Below, in pieces: positions 37,559 to 46,376 of a DNA stretch of 64,000 bases (the first letter of the stretch is position 1; each line of letters starts with the position of its first letter). The notes beneath the pieces are model-generated. The model saw only the letters and a list, made by a program, of their open reading frames with translations, was not told the DNA's origin and did no database searches. The stretch covers positions 806,001 to 870,000 of the forward strand of contig NZ_LMPD01000001.1 in assembly GCF_001424305.1 (NCBI RefSeq). Reading direction: 5' to 3'. Both the position numbers and the translations under genes were made by a program. The DNA is from Pedobacter sp. Leaf176. GTDB lineage: Bacteria; Bacteroidota; Bacteroidia; Sphingobacteriales; Sphingobacteriaceae.

Positions 37559-38164
37559 TTAACACTTCAGCCCTTTTGTAAAAATAGATGAGAGGTCTTT
37601 TTGCTTTTGGGCCATCTTATTAACTGCCTTTTTATCAGGCAACAAATCTTTTCCAAGTTCCATAATGCACATATTTGTTAATCCCATTAAACTTTCTAGG
37701 TACAATTCTGCCACGTGGGCCATGTTTTCGTGTTTGATTTCCCCTTTGTCCTGTGCCTTTTCGAATATTTCAGCATAAAAAGCCTTTTCCGATTGCTTTA
37801 AGGTGGTGAGCTTCATTTTCATTCCATCATCATTGAAAATATCAGGAAGACCTTCCGATATCCTCAGCATAAAATATTTCATAAAAAAGGTATTACGAAT
37901 ATCTATTGTCTGAAATAAAATGTTTTCTAAAGAAGCGTCCGGATTATATTTCTTTTTTAATAAATCAAAATAATCTGTAAAAACTTTTTCGATCACACCA
38001 ACGATCAGACTTTTCTTGTCAGGGAAATAATAATAAAGAGAAGGCTTAGAAACGGAAAGGTCTTCCGCAATGTCATTCATCGTTGTTTTGTTGATCCCAA
38101 AATGAATAAAGCGTTTTATAGCACCTTCAATAATCTGTTCTCTCTTTTTGTCGGCTACAATCAT
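37559..38164 (-). CDS. TetR/AcrR-family regulator
   Basis: A 201-residue regulator. The helix-turn-helix is at residues about 10-55 (IIEGAIKRFIHFGINKTTMNDIAEDLSVSKPSLYYYFPDKKSL). The C-terminal ligand domain is variable. It is upstream of the efflux operon on the same strand and probably represses it; it is divergent from crtZ, with a palindrome at 38230-38241 between them. Confidence 0.93.
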   Translation of the reverse strand: MIVADKKREQIIEGAIKRFIHFGINKTTMNDIAEDLSVSKPSLYYYFPDKKSLIVGVIEKVFTDYFDLLKKKYNPDASLENILFQTIDIRNTFFMKYFMLRISEGLPDIFNDDGMKMKLTTLKQSEKAFYAEIFEKAQDKGEIKHENMAHVAELYLESLMGLTNMCIMELGKDLLPDKKAVNKMAQKQKDLSSIFTKGLKC

Positions 38165-38202
38165 TTTACTTTTCTACTTTCTGACTTTTTTAATATTTTA
38201 GT

Positions 38203-38210
38203 CAAAAATA
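38203..38210 (-). promoter_or_regulatory. Bacteroidota -7 box for tetR
   Basis: Reverse strand TATTTTTG, a TAnnTTTG match 39 bases upstream of the tetR start, with a TTG at 38233-38235 (22-base spacing) as possible -33. Confidence 0.45.
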
Positions 38211-38229
38211 AATATAAATTCTCATTGTT

Positions 38230-38241
38230 AATCAATTGATT
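38230..38241. promoter_or_regulatory. 12-bp palindrome, candidate TetR operator
   Basis: AATCAATTGATT is perfectly symmetric and lies between the divergent tetR and crtZ genes, overlapping the suggested -33 region of tetR. An operator role is inference. Confidence 0.4.
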
Positions 38242-38268
38242 GAAAAATTCGAATAAGGTTGCATTTAA

Positions 38269-38766
38269 ATGACATTCGGGACTTTCCTGTTAGATTATAT
38301 ATATTTACCATTTAAATTATTCGATGTGCAGGTTATACTAAGTGTGTCAATTGTATTCATAACAATTGTGTTGATGGAATGCTTATCCTGGTTTATTCAT
38401 AAATATCTGTTTCATGGGCCGCTGTGGTTTATGCATAAAAGTCATCATGAAAAATCAAGTTCTTTTTTTGAATGGAATGATTTGTTTGCGATTCTTTTTG
38501 CTGTAATTTCTCTTTATTTAATGTACATCGACCGGGATAATTTCGGATTCAGATTTTTTATTGGTGTTGGAATAACATTGTACGGTTCAATTTATTTTAT
38601 TGTTCATGATTGGTTTGTTCACCGACGGTTTAAAACTTTTCAGAGCAATAATACCTATCTGAAAGCAGTTCGTAAAGCACATAAAATTCATCATAAGAAT
38701 ATGGGGAAACGAAATGGGAAAGCTTTTGGGCTGCTGTTTGTGCGGAAGAAAACATTAAATCATTAA
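38269..38766 (+). CDS. crtZ: Beta-carotene hydroxylase
   Basis: A 165-residue membrane di-iron hydroxylase that adds 3-hydroxyl groups to beta-carotene rings, giving zeaxanthin. Four membrane helices and the His clusters of the family are present: HKYLFHGPLWFMHKSHH, HDWFVHRRF and HKIHHKN. Length fits bacterial CrtZ. Divergent from tetR; followed 12 bases later by a DsbD-N-like gene. Confidence 0.9.
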   Translation: MTFGTFLLDYIYLPFKLFDVQVILSVSIVFITIVLMECLSWFIHKYLFHGPLWFMHKSHHEKSSSFFEWNDLFAILFAVISLYLMYIDRDNFGFRFFIGVGITLYGSIYFIVHDWFVHRRFKTFQSNNTYLKAVRKAHKIHHKNMGKRNGKAFGLLFVRKKTLNH

Positions 38767-38778
38767 TTAGCTTAGGGC

Positions 38779-39228
38779 ATGAAAACACTTCTCTTTTTAG
38801 CGTTCTTTTTATATACATCAGTATTGGTGAAAGCCCAATTCAAAATTACCTCTCCCGTGAAGTGGAGTTATGCAGCATCAAAAATAAAAAATTCGAAAGC
38901 TGTGGTTTACCTGAAAGCAACTATAGAGGATGGCTGGCATATTTATGCTCAGAATGGCGTACCAAAATCTCTCGAAACCAGTTTTATATTTTCGAAGGCA
39001 AACAATTATAAAATTGTTGGTTCTACAATAGAACCCAAGCCCGATGTTAAATTCGAAAAAGCATTGAAAGCGAATCTAAGTTATTTCGAAAAATCGGTTG
39101 TTTTTCAGCAAAAAGTCGAGCTCAGCAATACTAAGGCAGTAGTTAAAGGTAAACTCGAGTTTACGGTTTGCAATGCGAAGGAATGCAGGCCTGCTGAGGA
39201 GTTAGCATTTAGTATTCCTGTTGGATAA
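38779..39228 (+). CDS. Stand-alone DsbD N-terminal domain protein
   Basis: A 149-residue exported protein with a signal peptide ending VKAQF (about 20). The remainder is one Ig-like DsbD N-terminal (alpha) domain, with the redox pair in FTVCNAKECRPAEELAF. Full-length DsbD normally adds a membrane and a thioredoxin domain; neither follows here. It may accept electrons from a CcdA-like partner elsewhere. The 12-base spacing suggests co-transcription with crtZ. Confidence 0.8.
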   Translation: MKTLLFLAFFLYTSVLVKAQFKITSPVKWSYAASKIKNSKAVVYLKATIEDGWHIYAQNGVPKSLETSFIFSKANNYKIVGSTIEPKPDVKFEKALKANLSYFEKSVVFQQKVELSNTKAVVKGKLEFTVCNAKECRPAEELAFSIPVG

Positions 39229-39354
39229 GGGAAGGCAAATTTCACGATGAATTTTAATTCAATTTCTATCGCTGATATCCTGATCGAAAAAACAGATGGT
39301 ATAGTGGTGTTTTTCCTCCATTGATAACAGGAGGAAATAGATTAATTTGCGGTT

Positions 39355-39990
39355 TTAGAAACTTATCTTACCCATATACTGGCTGTTACATGCGCGGTTT
39401 CTATCGTTTGATAAGAAAGTTGCATAAACCGCGACCGTTGTTCCGGCTGGTCTGTAAGCTATCACAAAATCATGATGGCCATCTCCTCTTTCTGCACCGT
39501 TTAGGGTGCCTGTCAGCTCTGTATTACTTCCAATATAACAGACTAAAACTGCCAGCAGGTCGGTCGCTTTGGCACTGCCTGTTAAATTTGGCTCCCAGCT
39601 TAAGCGAAGGTTCCCGTGTTCGGTCATTTCCATCTTTAAATCCGTTACAGGGGGTAGATTCCCGCTACTGATTATAATTTTTTCATAGTTAATGCCATAA
39701 TCCGGATATTCACCTATAATGATATCTTTATTGTAGTGGTGCGCAGCATTTTGGGCGGAGTGTGTCGCCGTTTGATTTTTAAAGGATACTGAAAAGAATT
39801 CAGTGAGCGGGTTTCGCCATTCGTTAAAAAACTTAAACCGCGCCCTGCTGGCCAGCTGTTTTAATGTAGGTGGTTTTGATGATGGCTTTGGTAAGCCTTT
39901 TATAAAGTCCTTGTTCCTTAAGCTATACCCGACAACAGAACCGACCTTTCCTGAGAAGCCACCGAGGGCTCCATTTTTGAGACGCGCCAT
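39355..39990 (-). CDS. DUF6266 family protein
   Basis: A 211-residue protein. I use the ATG at 39990 (MARLKNGALGGFSGKVGSVVGY), the conserved opening of DUF6266; the frame is open for 51 more codons upstream, but they look non-coding. The body PPTLKQLASRARFKFFNEW and SWEPNLTGSAKATDLLAVL are characteristic. Often present in multiple paralogues in Pedobacter and of unknown function. Confidence 0.8.
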   Translation of the reverse strand: MARLKNGALGGFSGKVGSVVGYSLRNKDFIKGLPKPSSKPPTLKQLASRARFKFFNEWRNPLTEFFSVSFKNQTATHSAQNAAHHYNKDIIIGEYPDYGINYEKIIISSGNLPPVTDLKMEMTEHGNLRLSWEPNLTGSAKATDLLAVLVCYIGSNTELTGTLNGAERGDGHHDFVIAYRPAGTTVAVYATFLSNDRNRACNSQYMGKISF

Positions 39991-40226
39991 AAAAAAGCTA
40001 TTAGATAATTTAAATTTAATTAAAATCACGCGGATATAAAAATCGAATAAATGATTAAGAATATGGAGCGTTTCATCTGAATAAATACGAATTAGTCCGG
40101 TGGATCTCCGGTTAAGCTCCGGTTGAGTTCGCATGTGATTCAATTATTATAGTTGTAAAAACTGGAGGGATTTGGCAATTGAAATAATTCCCAAAATTTC
40201 CATATACGGGAATAATCACTTTATGT

Positions 40227-40234
40227 TACTTTTG
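40227..40234 (+). promoter_or_regulatory. Bacteroidota -7 box for murB
   Basis: TACTTTTG matches TAnnTTTG, 19 bases before the preferred murB ATG at 40253, and within the longer alternative frame. Confidence 0.5.
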
Positions 40235-40252
40235 CATACCATAGAAACCAAC

Positions 40253-41269
40253 ATGCTGCAGATTCAACAAAACATTTCGCTAAAACCTTATAATACTTTT
40301 GGGATTGATGTAAAGGCCACTTTTTTTGCCGAGGTATTTACTGAAGAAGATTTAAAAACTTTATTTGAAAGTGAAATATCAAAGTCCAATAAGCTTTTTA
40401 TAATTGGTGGTGGCAGCAATGTTTTATTTACGCAGGATTACGATGGCCTGATTGTCAAAATGAGTATACAGGGGATCGAATCCAAATCTGATGGCGATAC
40501 CGTTAAAGTTACTGCAGGCGCCGGTGTGATTTGGGACGACTTAGTTAACTATTGCGTTGCGCATCATTTTGCCGGCGTGGAAAATTTAAGCTTAATTCCC
40601 GGTACTGTTGGCGCATCCCCAATACAGAATATCGGCGCTTATGGCGTGGAACTTAAAGACGTTTTCGAAAGTTGCAGGGCTTTTGAAATTAAAACAGGTC
40701 AGATTAAAACTTTCACATATAGTGACTGTAACTTTGGCTACCGGGAAAGTATTTTCAAGGGTGACTTGAGAGGACAGTTTATTATAACATCTGTTACCTT
40801 TGCTTTAAAAACAGCAGCTGAAATAAATACATCTTACGGTGCAATAGAAACAGAACTCCATAAAAGAGGCATTTTAAATCCGGATATTGCCGATGTTTCC
40901 GCTGCGGTTTCCCACATCCGGGTAAGTAAATTGCCAGATCCCTCTACAATAGGGAACGCGGGTAGTTTCTTTAAAAACCCGGTTATTGAGAAACACGAAT
41001 TTGCCGATGTTGTGGCTAAACACCCCGATGTGGTGCATTATCCTACAGCGGATGACAAAATAAAATTAGCAGCAGGCTGGCTGATTGAACAGTGCGGATG
41101 GAAAGGTAAAATTGCAGGCAATACTGGTACGTGGAAAAATCAGGCTTTGGTTTTGGTTAACCATGGCGGTGCAACTGGCACGGAAGTTTTTAATTTTTCT
41201 GAACAGATTATAGACAGTGTGAAGTCTACTTTTGGAGTCACTTTAGAACGTGAGGTAAATATCCTGTGA
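40253..41269 (+). CDS. murB: UDP-N-acetylenolpyruvoylglucosamine reductase
   Basis: A 338-residue FAD enzyme for the second step of UDP-MurNAc synthesis. Start at ATG 40253 (MLQIQQNISLKPYNTFGID), preferred over a TTG at 40172 because a promoter box lies between. It has the FAD motif IIGGGSNVLF, NIGAYGVELKDVF, the catalytic GNAGSFFKNP serine and the final catalytic Glu region. The extended loop around YGAIETELHKRG fits the longer type I MurB. Confidence 0.95.
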   Translation: MLQIQQNISLKPYNTFGIDVKATFFAEVFTEEDLKTLFESEISKSNKLFIIGGGSNVLFTQDYDGLIVKMSIQGIESKSDGDTVKVTAGAGVIWDDLVNYCVAHHFAGVENLSLIPGTVGASPIQNIGAYGVELKDVFESCRAFEIKTGQIKTFTYSDCNFGYRESIFKGDLRGQFIITSVTFALKTAAEINTSYGAIETELHKRGILNPDIADVSAAVSHIRVSKLPDPSTIGNAGSFFKNPVIEKHEFADVVAKHPDVVHYPTADDKIKLAAGWLIEQCGWKGKIAGNTGTWKNQALVLVNHGGATGTEVFNFSEQIIDSVKSTFGVTLEREVNIL

Positions 41270-41402
41270 CTTAAAGTTGCCTGAGGTGAGATTGGCGCCT
41301 TTGGCACCGTGCCAGAATTTTTTGGTACTAAGTTTGTTTCTGGTTTAACAGAATAGAATACAATTCATTTGTTTTTTTAATCTTATCCTAAAGCTAAACA
41401 TC

Positions 41403-41933
41403 ATGACAAAATTTGAATTCAATCATCTAGTTAACCACCACTCCGTATCACTTAGATCATATGCTTTAAATTTTACAAAAGATGCTGAAGATGCGAATGA
41501 CCTTGTGCAGGACACGATGTTGAAAGCAATTACGTATTACAATAAATTTAAAGAAGGCACGAATTTGAAGGGGTGGTTGTTTACCATCATGAAAAACACT
41601 TTTATCAACAACTATCGTCGCTTAGTAAAAACAAATACTTTAATCACGCAGAGTGAAGATATATCCTCAGCAAACCTTTCTTTCAGTGCGACTAAAAACC
41701 AGGCTGAAGGCAAATTTGTTATGGGCGACATCGATAAAGCATTAACACAACTACCGGAAGAATATTATGTTCCGTTTATCCGTTACTTTGAAGGTTATAA
41801 ATACCATGAAATTGCAGATATGCTGAACATTCCGATCGGAACAGTGAAAACACGTATACACGTTGCGAGAGGCATTTTAAAAAAATACCTTAAAACATAT
41901 TCAAAAAATACCGCCGTTTCTGAAATGGTATAA
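41403..41933 (+). CDS. ECF-type RNA polymerase sigma factor
   Basis: A 176-residue sigma-70-family factor. Region 2 (LNFTKDAEDANDLVQDTMLKAI, then FTIMKNTFINNYRR) and region 4 (YEGYKYHEIADMLNIP-type helix, GTVKTRIHVARGILKKYL) are clear. No anti-sigma gene is beside it. ECF factors of this type often sit near crtI in Bacteroidota and may control carotenoid genes, which is inference here. A terminator follows. Confidence 0.9.
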   Translation: MTKFEFNHLVNHHSVSLRSYALNFTKDAEDANDLVQDTMLKAITYYNKFKEGTNLKGWLFTIMKNTFINNYRRLVKTNTLITQSEDISSANLSFSATKNQAEGKFVMGDIDKALTQLPEEYYVPFIRYFEGYKYHEIADMLNIPIGTVKTRIHVARGILKKYLKTYSKNTAVSEMV

Positions 41934-41956
41934 AAGTACATCAACTGAAAAATGAA

Positions 41957-41988
41957 AGGTCTGGATTTGAAAATCCAGGCCTTTTTTT
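41957..41988 (+). terminator. Intrinsic terminator after the sigma gene
   Basis: GGTCTGGATTT / AATCCAGGCC stem with a short loop, then seven T. Confidence 0.92.
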
Positions 41989-42008
41989 ATTGCAGTGAAA
42001 TTCATTTG

Positions 42009-42418
42009 ACACGGAAGCACGGAATAATTGTTTAAACAGTTGTGCCTTTGCGGAGATCAGCGTTGTCAGCAGGAATTTTGGTTAGCCACATAAACACAGA
42101 AGACACGGAATATAAAGGTTTTAATTCTGCGGAAATCAGCGTTATCTGGGGGGATTTTATTTGCCACGGAAACACCGAATACACGGAATAATAGTTTTAG
42201 CTCGTTGTGTCTCTGCGGAAATCAGCGTTATCCGCGGGAAAATTATTGCCACGGAAACACGGGGATATGAAATTTGGGTTTTTGTTTATCATCTCGCGTT
42301 TGCGGGAATCAGCGTTGTCAGCAGGAAATTGGTTAGCCACAGAAACACCGAAGACAGGGAATAGGATTATTTTAATTAATCGTTCTTCTGCGGAATCAGC
42401 GTTATCTGGGGGAATTTT
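42009..42418. repeat. Five-copy imperfect tandem array of 70-88-bp units
   Basis: Units start near 42009, 42085, 42163, 42248 and 42336. Each opens with GCCACGGAAACACCGAAGAC-like sequence and closes with CTGCGGAAATCAGCGTTATC and a G-run; the middle part of about 25 bases differs between units. Short frames that cross it on both strands are artefacts of the repetition. A related inverted element is at 12443-12581. Confidence 0.9.
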
Positions 42419-42467
42419 AAAAGGGGCGCGGATGCGTAACAAGGAAATAGCAATTGCTTTAAAAGCA

Positions 42468-42498
42468 AAAGGCCTGGAAAAATTCCTGGCCTTTTTGC
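42468..42498. terminator. Bidirectional hairpin terminator
   Basis: AAAGGCCTGGAA / TTCCTGGCCTTT with T-run on the plus side and A-rich flank on the other. It would serve the leftward crtI transcript. Confidence 0.7.
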
Positions 42499-42669
42499 TT
42501 ATCATATATTTGGTTAGTTGATTCTTATCTTTTCTTTCAACAATTCGCCTTCTCTCTTATTTCGAAACAAATTAAAACCTCAAACAATTATGCGTTTACC
42601 GGCTTTTTAATAGTGTTTATGTTTTGTGGTTATAAAGATAAGGGAAATTTTAAATTTGTCAAGCTTTTT

Positions 42670-44151
42670 TTAACTTTTATTTAACTTTTTTTTTATTTCT
42701 TTTGCTACGACTTGTCCTGAGATGATTGCTGGGGGCACTCCGGGGCCTGGAACCGTAAGCTGTCCGGTATATAAAAGATTTGTTACCTTACTTTTCATGC
42801 TGGGTTTGAGGAAGGCCGTCTGTTTCAAGGTGTTCGCTAATCCATATGCGTTTCCCTTAAAAGCATGGTAGTCTCCGATAAAGTCGTTCATTGCATAGCT
42901 TCGTTTAAATAAAATATGACCGCTAATGTCGTTGCCGGTCTGTTCTTCAAAACGTTGAACCAATAAACCGAAGTAAGCTGTTCTTTTACTTTCGTTGTCT
43001 TCCAAACCCGGTGCAAGCGGAATCAAAAAGAACAGGTTTTCGCAACACGGTGGCGCTATGCCTGGATCTGTAACCGAAGGACAGCAAGCATAAAATAAAG
43101 GTTTCGACGGCCATTTTGCATCTGTATAAATTTCTTTTGCGTGTTCGTCGAAATTTTCATCGAAAAATAAATTATGGTGTTGGATGTTTTTAAGCTTTTT
43201 ATTTACCCCGATGTAGAAAAGTAAACATGAGGGCGCCATTGTTCTGCTGTCCCAGTATTTTTCACCGTACTTTCTATGCGTTTTATCCAGCAAATTTTGT
43301 TCAATATGGTGGTAATCGGCATTGCCCACAATAAAGTTAGTTTTAAAGGTTCCGGCGTTGGTGATGACCTCCTCAGCAATGTTTCCATTAACCACAATTT
43401 TGTGTACCTCGGTATTGAACATAAATTTAACACCGGCTGTTTCAGCAATATTTTGCATAGCGGAAACGATTTTATGCATGCCGCCGATAGGATACCAGGT
43501 GCCTAAAATCAAATCCGCATAGTTCATTAAACTATACAGTGCTGGTGTGTTTTGTGGTGTAGCTCCTAAGAATAGTACGGGGAATTCGAGTAATTTCCTT
43601 AATTTCTCATTTTTGAATAGTTTATGTACGTGCTTACGCATGTTGCCCAGCAGTTGCAATTTTATACCGCTAATGGCCAGCCGCGGGTCAAAATACTCCA
43701 TGATGCTATGTGATGGTTTGAAAACGTATTCATTCATGCCCACATCATATTTGTATTTTGCCTGCGCCAAAAATGAATCCAGGTTTTTGCTGCTGCCGGG
43801 TTCTAAATCTTCAAAAAGCTGGTACAAGGATTCTGTTGTAGCGGGAACATCTAATATGTCTTCTTTTCCAAAATAAATTCGGTATGAAGGGCTTAGTCTT
43901 TTCAGTTCATAGAAGTCGGCTGCTGTTTTTCCAAAAAGCTGATAAAAATTTTCGAATACGTCAGGCATCCAGTACCAGCTAGGGCCCATATCGAATGTAA
44001 ATCCATCCTTTTCCCATACCCTTGCTCTTCCACCTGCCATTTCATTTTTTTCGAGCACCGTTACATCAAAACCATCTTTTGCTAATAAAGCAGCCGCTGC
44101 TAAGCCTGCAAAACCAGCTCCGATAACCGTGATTTTAGCTTTTTTATCCAT
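42670..44151 (-). CDS. crtI: Phytoene desaturase
   Basis: A 493-residue FAD enzyme converting phytoene to lycopene. N-terminal dinucleotide loop VIGAGFAGLAAAALLAKDGF followed by the acidic VTVLEKNEMAGGRARV, and the C-terminal CrtI signature ending LLYTGQLTVPGPGVPPAIISGQ. Full length. Unusually, no crtB (phytoene synthase) follows or precedes it; both sides are repeat-filled gaps. Confidence 0.95.
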   Translation of the reverse strand: MDKKAKITVIGAGFAGLAAAALLAKDGFDVTVLEKNEMAGGRARVWEKDGFTFDMGPSWYWMPDVFENFYQLFGKTAADFYELKRLSPSYRIYFGKEDILDVPATTESLYQLFEDLEPGSSKNLDSFLAQAKYKYDVGMNEYVFKPSHSIMEYFDPRLAISGIKLQLLGNMRKHVHKLFKNEKLRKLLEFPVLFLGATPQNTPALYSLMNYADLILGTWYPIGGMHKIVSAMQNIAETAGVKFMFNTEVHKIVVNGNIAEEVITNAGTFKTNFIVGNADYHHIEQNLLDKTHRKYGEKYWDSRTMAPSCLLFYIGVNKKLKNIQHHNLFFDENFDEHAKEIYTDAKWPSKPLFYACCPSVTDPGIAPPCCENLFFLIPLAPGLEDNESKRTAYFGLLVQRFEEQTGNDISGHILFKRSYAMNDFIGDYHAFKGNAYGLANTLKQTAFLKPSMKSKVTNLLYTGQLTVPGPGVPPAIISGQVVAKEIKKKLNKS

Positions 44152-44273
44152 CAGGTAAAGAAAGTGATTTTTGGTCGTTTTGTTTTATAGATTTTCAGGT
44201 TTTTATCTATTGAGATTTCAGTTGTCTGCCCGACTGTAGTGCAGCGCCGTACAGAGATCTTTTGACTGCTATG

Positions 44274-44743
44274 CCCTGGTTCGTGTCCTCAGGAAGCATA
44301 ATGCCAGTACCTAATTCTACGGCGCAAATACCGAAACCAATACTTGCTGGTTTTTGAACCAGGGGCTATGGTTGAGGTTTTCGCTTTAAGATCCCCGCCT
44401 GCGCGGGAAAGACGGATTTAGTTTCCTCATCTCTACCCTGGTTCGTGTCCTCATGAAGCAACAATGCCAGTCCCTGGGACTATGGGATATATAACGAAAC
44501 CAATACTTACCGGTTTTTGAACAAGAGGCTATGGTTGAGGTTTTCGCTTTAAGATCCTCGCCTGCGCGGGAAGACGGATTTAGTTTCCTCATCTGTGCCC
44601 TGGTTCGTGTCCTCACGAACCAACAATGCCAGTTCCTGAATCTACGGCGCGAATACCGAAACCAATACTTACTGGTTGGTGAACAAGAGGCTATGGTTGA
44701 GGTTGTCGCTTTAAGATTCCCGCCTGCGCGGGAAAGACGGACT
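44274..44743. repeat. Three tandem copies of a 160-bp unit
   Basis: Units start at CCCTGGTTCGTGTCCTCA, at 44274, 44434 and 44598 (periods 160 and 164). Each includes AAACCAATACTT, GAGGCTATGGTTGAGG and CCGCCTGCGCGGGAA. Short frames within it on either strand are a by-product of repetition. It occupies most of the 724-bp gap between crtI and the next genes; the remainder shows no gene. Confidence 0.9.
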
Positions 44744-44858
44744 GATTCTTCCTAATATAGGGCCGATAGCAGCCAGCCTCCTATGGCCTGTAAAACATAG
44801 ACAGGGGCTTAGCTTTTCCACGGGATGCCAACTTGCTGCAAAACCAATTCGCTTTTCC

Positions 44859-44866
44859 TATCTTTG
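44859..44866 (+). promoter_or_regulatory. Bacteroidota promoter for the crtYcd pair
   Basis: TATCTTTG matches TAnnTTTG, 9 bases before the ATG at 44876, with TTG at 44833-44835 as a possible -33 (23-base spacing). Confidence 0.5.
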
Positions 44867-44875
44867 CCTGAATAA

Positions 44876-45406
44876 ATGATAAAATTGCGAATTTTATTTC
44901 TAATGCTTTTTGCATTCACGAATGTATGTAAAGCTCAACTGTCGAAAAAAGAAATTTCGATTTTGAAAGCCGACCTAATCAGGGCTGTAGAAAATTCAAA
45001 GCTAACCGATTCTTTATATGATAAACTGGCTAGGCTGCCTGATAAGGGCGCGTTGATAAAAGCTTACAGCGGAACCTTAGAGGCGCTGAAAGCGAAACAC
45101 TCGTGGAGTCCTTATAACAAAATTAAATACGTTAAGGCTTCCTTGAAAACCTTAAAGGAAGCAATAGATATGGATAGGGAAAATATGGAAATTCGTTTTA
45201 TGCGCTTTTCTATAGAACATTACACACCAGGATTTTTGGGATTCAGCAAGGATTTGGATGGGGACAGGAAAGAGCTGATAAAACATTATAAAAACCGGAA
45301 CTTTGGAGTCGCTGATACAGAAATTGTAAAAAATATAGCCGCATTTTTGATAAACAGTGAACGTTGTACAGCCGAAGAAATAAAGGTCTTAAAAAAGTTT
45401 AGCTAA
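44876..45406 (+). CDS. Small secreted protein of unknown function (carotenoid locus)
   Basis: A 176-residue protein with a signal peptide ending CKAQL (about 20), then a helical, lysine-rich domain with repeated patterns (ILKADLIRAVENSKL, IKYVKASLKTLKEAIDMD, then ENMEIRFMRFSIEHYTPGFLG). I do not recognise a family. It ends 2 bases before crtYcd, so the two are almost certainly co-transcribed, and it may be linked to carotenoid or membrane function. Confidence 0.75.
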   Translation: MIKLRILFLMLFAFTNVCKAQLSKKEISILKADLIRAVENSKLTDSLYDKLARLPDKGALIKAYSGTLEALKAKHSWSPYNKIKYVKASLKTLKEAIDMDRENMEIRFMRFSIEHYTPGFLGFSKDLDGDRKELIKHYKNRNFGVADTEIVKNIAAFLINSERCTAEEIKVLKKFS

Positions 45407-45408
45407 AA

Positions 45409-46101
45409 ATGAATTATACTTATCTGCTCATCAACATCGCTGTCATTTTCTTTCCCTTAATTTTATCCTTTGATAAAAAGGTGCATTTTTTCAGTAAGTG
45501 GAAATTTGCGTTGCCGGCCATCCTGATCACTGGGCTTGTTTTTTTGATATGGGATTTGCTTTTCGTTAAACTCCATGTCTGGTCATTCAACCCTGGCTAT
45601 ATCATTGGTGTTCAATTTTTTGGATTGCCACTCGAGGAGATTTTATTTTTTTTAACGGTGCCTTACGCCTGTATTTTTATTTACGAATGTCTGAATGCCT
45701 ATTTTCCTAAAAACAATTTACAGAAGTACAGTTTTTCAATAAGTAACCTATTTTTAGGCTTGTGTATAGCGATTTTGTTTTTTGGCTACAACAGATGGTA
45801 TACGCTAATTAACTTTGGCTTCTTATTCGTCGTGCTTGCCTATGTGGAATATCTAAATGTTGAACACAGGTTTATGTACAGGTTTTACCGGGCTTACCTG
45901 GTTTCGCTGGTTCCGTTTTATATTGTAAACGGATTTCTGACTTCCATTCCTGTTGTTATTTATAATGATAAACAAAACCTGGGTTTCAGAGTTGGAACGA
46001 TCCCTTTTGAAGATCATTTTTATTTAATGGGATTGTTACTGATGAATGTTTATTTGTACGAGGTTTTTAAAAGTAAGGCGCAAAGAAATAGGAACGGTTA
46101 G
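45409..46101 (+). CDS. crtYcd: Lycopene cyclase (fused CrtYc-CrtYd type)
   Basis: A 230-residue integral membrane protein with about seven helices and two copies of the lycopene cyclase domain. Conserved motif copies are GLPLEEILFFLTVPYACIFIYE in the first half and GTIPFEDHFYLMGLLLMNVYLYE in the second. It would cyclise lycopene to beta-carotene, the CrtZ substrate. It follows a small secreted protein gene by 2 bases. Confidence 0.88.
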   Translation: MNYTYLLINIAVIFFPLILSFDKKVHFFSKWKFALPAILITGLVFLIWDLLFVKLHVWSFNPGYIIGVQFFGLPLEEILFFLTVPYACIFIYECLNAYFPKNNLQKYSFSISNLFLGLCIAILFFGYNRWYTLINFGFLFVVLAYVEYLNVEHRFMYRFYRAYLVSLVPFYIVNGFLTSIPVVIYNDKQNLGFRVGTIPFEDHFYLMGLLLMNVYLYEVFKSKAQRNRNG

Positions 46102-46250
46102 TTTTTTGGAAATGAATGGAATTGGTTCTTGGCGGTTTCCGGTCCTGCTTTTCATTACAAGTCCGCACTCGTTCCTCGTTTACGGGCTTTCCATTTCAAT
46201 CAGGTTTAACAACAAAGTTTCTGCGACTTGAAACCATTAAAATGAAACGC

Positions 46251-46258
46251 TATTTTTG
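46251..46258 (+). promoter_or_regulatory. Bacteroidota promoter (distal) for the cytochrome b5-like gene
   Basis: TATTTTTG matches TAnnTTTG with TTG at 46228-46230, exactly 20 bases upstream, the expected spacing. Confidence 0.6.
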
Positions 46259-46334
46259 CACAATAGCCCCGATTGAAGCGGGCATGAACCCGATTTTTAT
46301 CGGGTGAGTAAAGCGAAAAGCGGGAAGAAACTTC

Positions 46335-46342
46335 TATTTTTG
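46335..46342 (+). promoter_or_regulatory. Bacteroidota -7 box (proximal) for the cytochrome b5-like gene
   Basis: TATTTTTG, 35 bases before the ATG at 46377; a -33 TTG is not evident. It repeats the 46251 box and its following GCACA. Confidence 0.45.
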
Positions 46343-46376
46343 CACAGGCATTGCGCTTCACATAATACCATAACCA

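Larger units (their letters stand above)
46102..46376. repeat. Intergenic sequence with duplicated promoter-like blocks
   Basis: Contains TATTTTTGCACA at 46251 and TATTTTTGCACAGG at 46335 in similar context (GAAAC before each), 84 bases apart, and a hairpin around CCCGATTTTTATCGGG (46291-46306). The G+C-rich part from 46140 to 46205 resembles dispersed phylum repeats. No gene. Confidence 0.5.

Noticed and set aside
42161..42521. Overlapping frames on both strands near 42.2-42.5 kb
   Set aside because: They are created by the repeat units, which carry no stops in several frames.
44386..44755. Frames of about 75 codons on both strands
   Set aside because: By-products of the 160-bp repeats; the same phrases recur because the DNA recurs.
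46046..46307. Short rightward frames after crtYcd
   Set aside because: They start inside crtYcd or run through the repeat-like gap and have no coding features.
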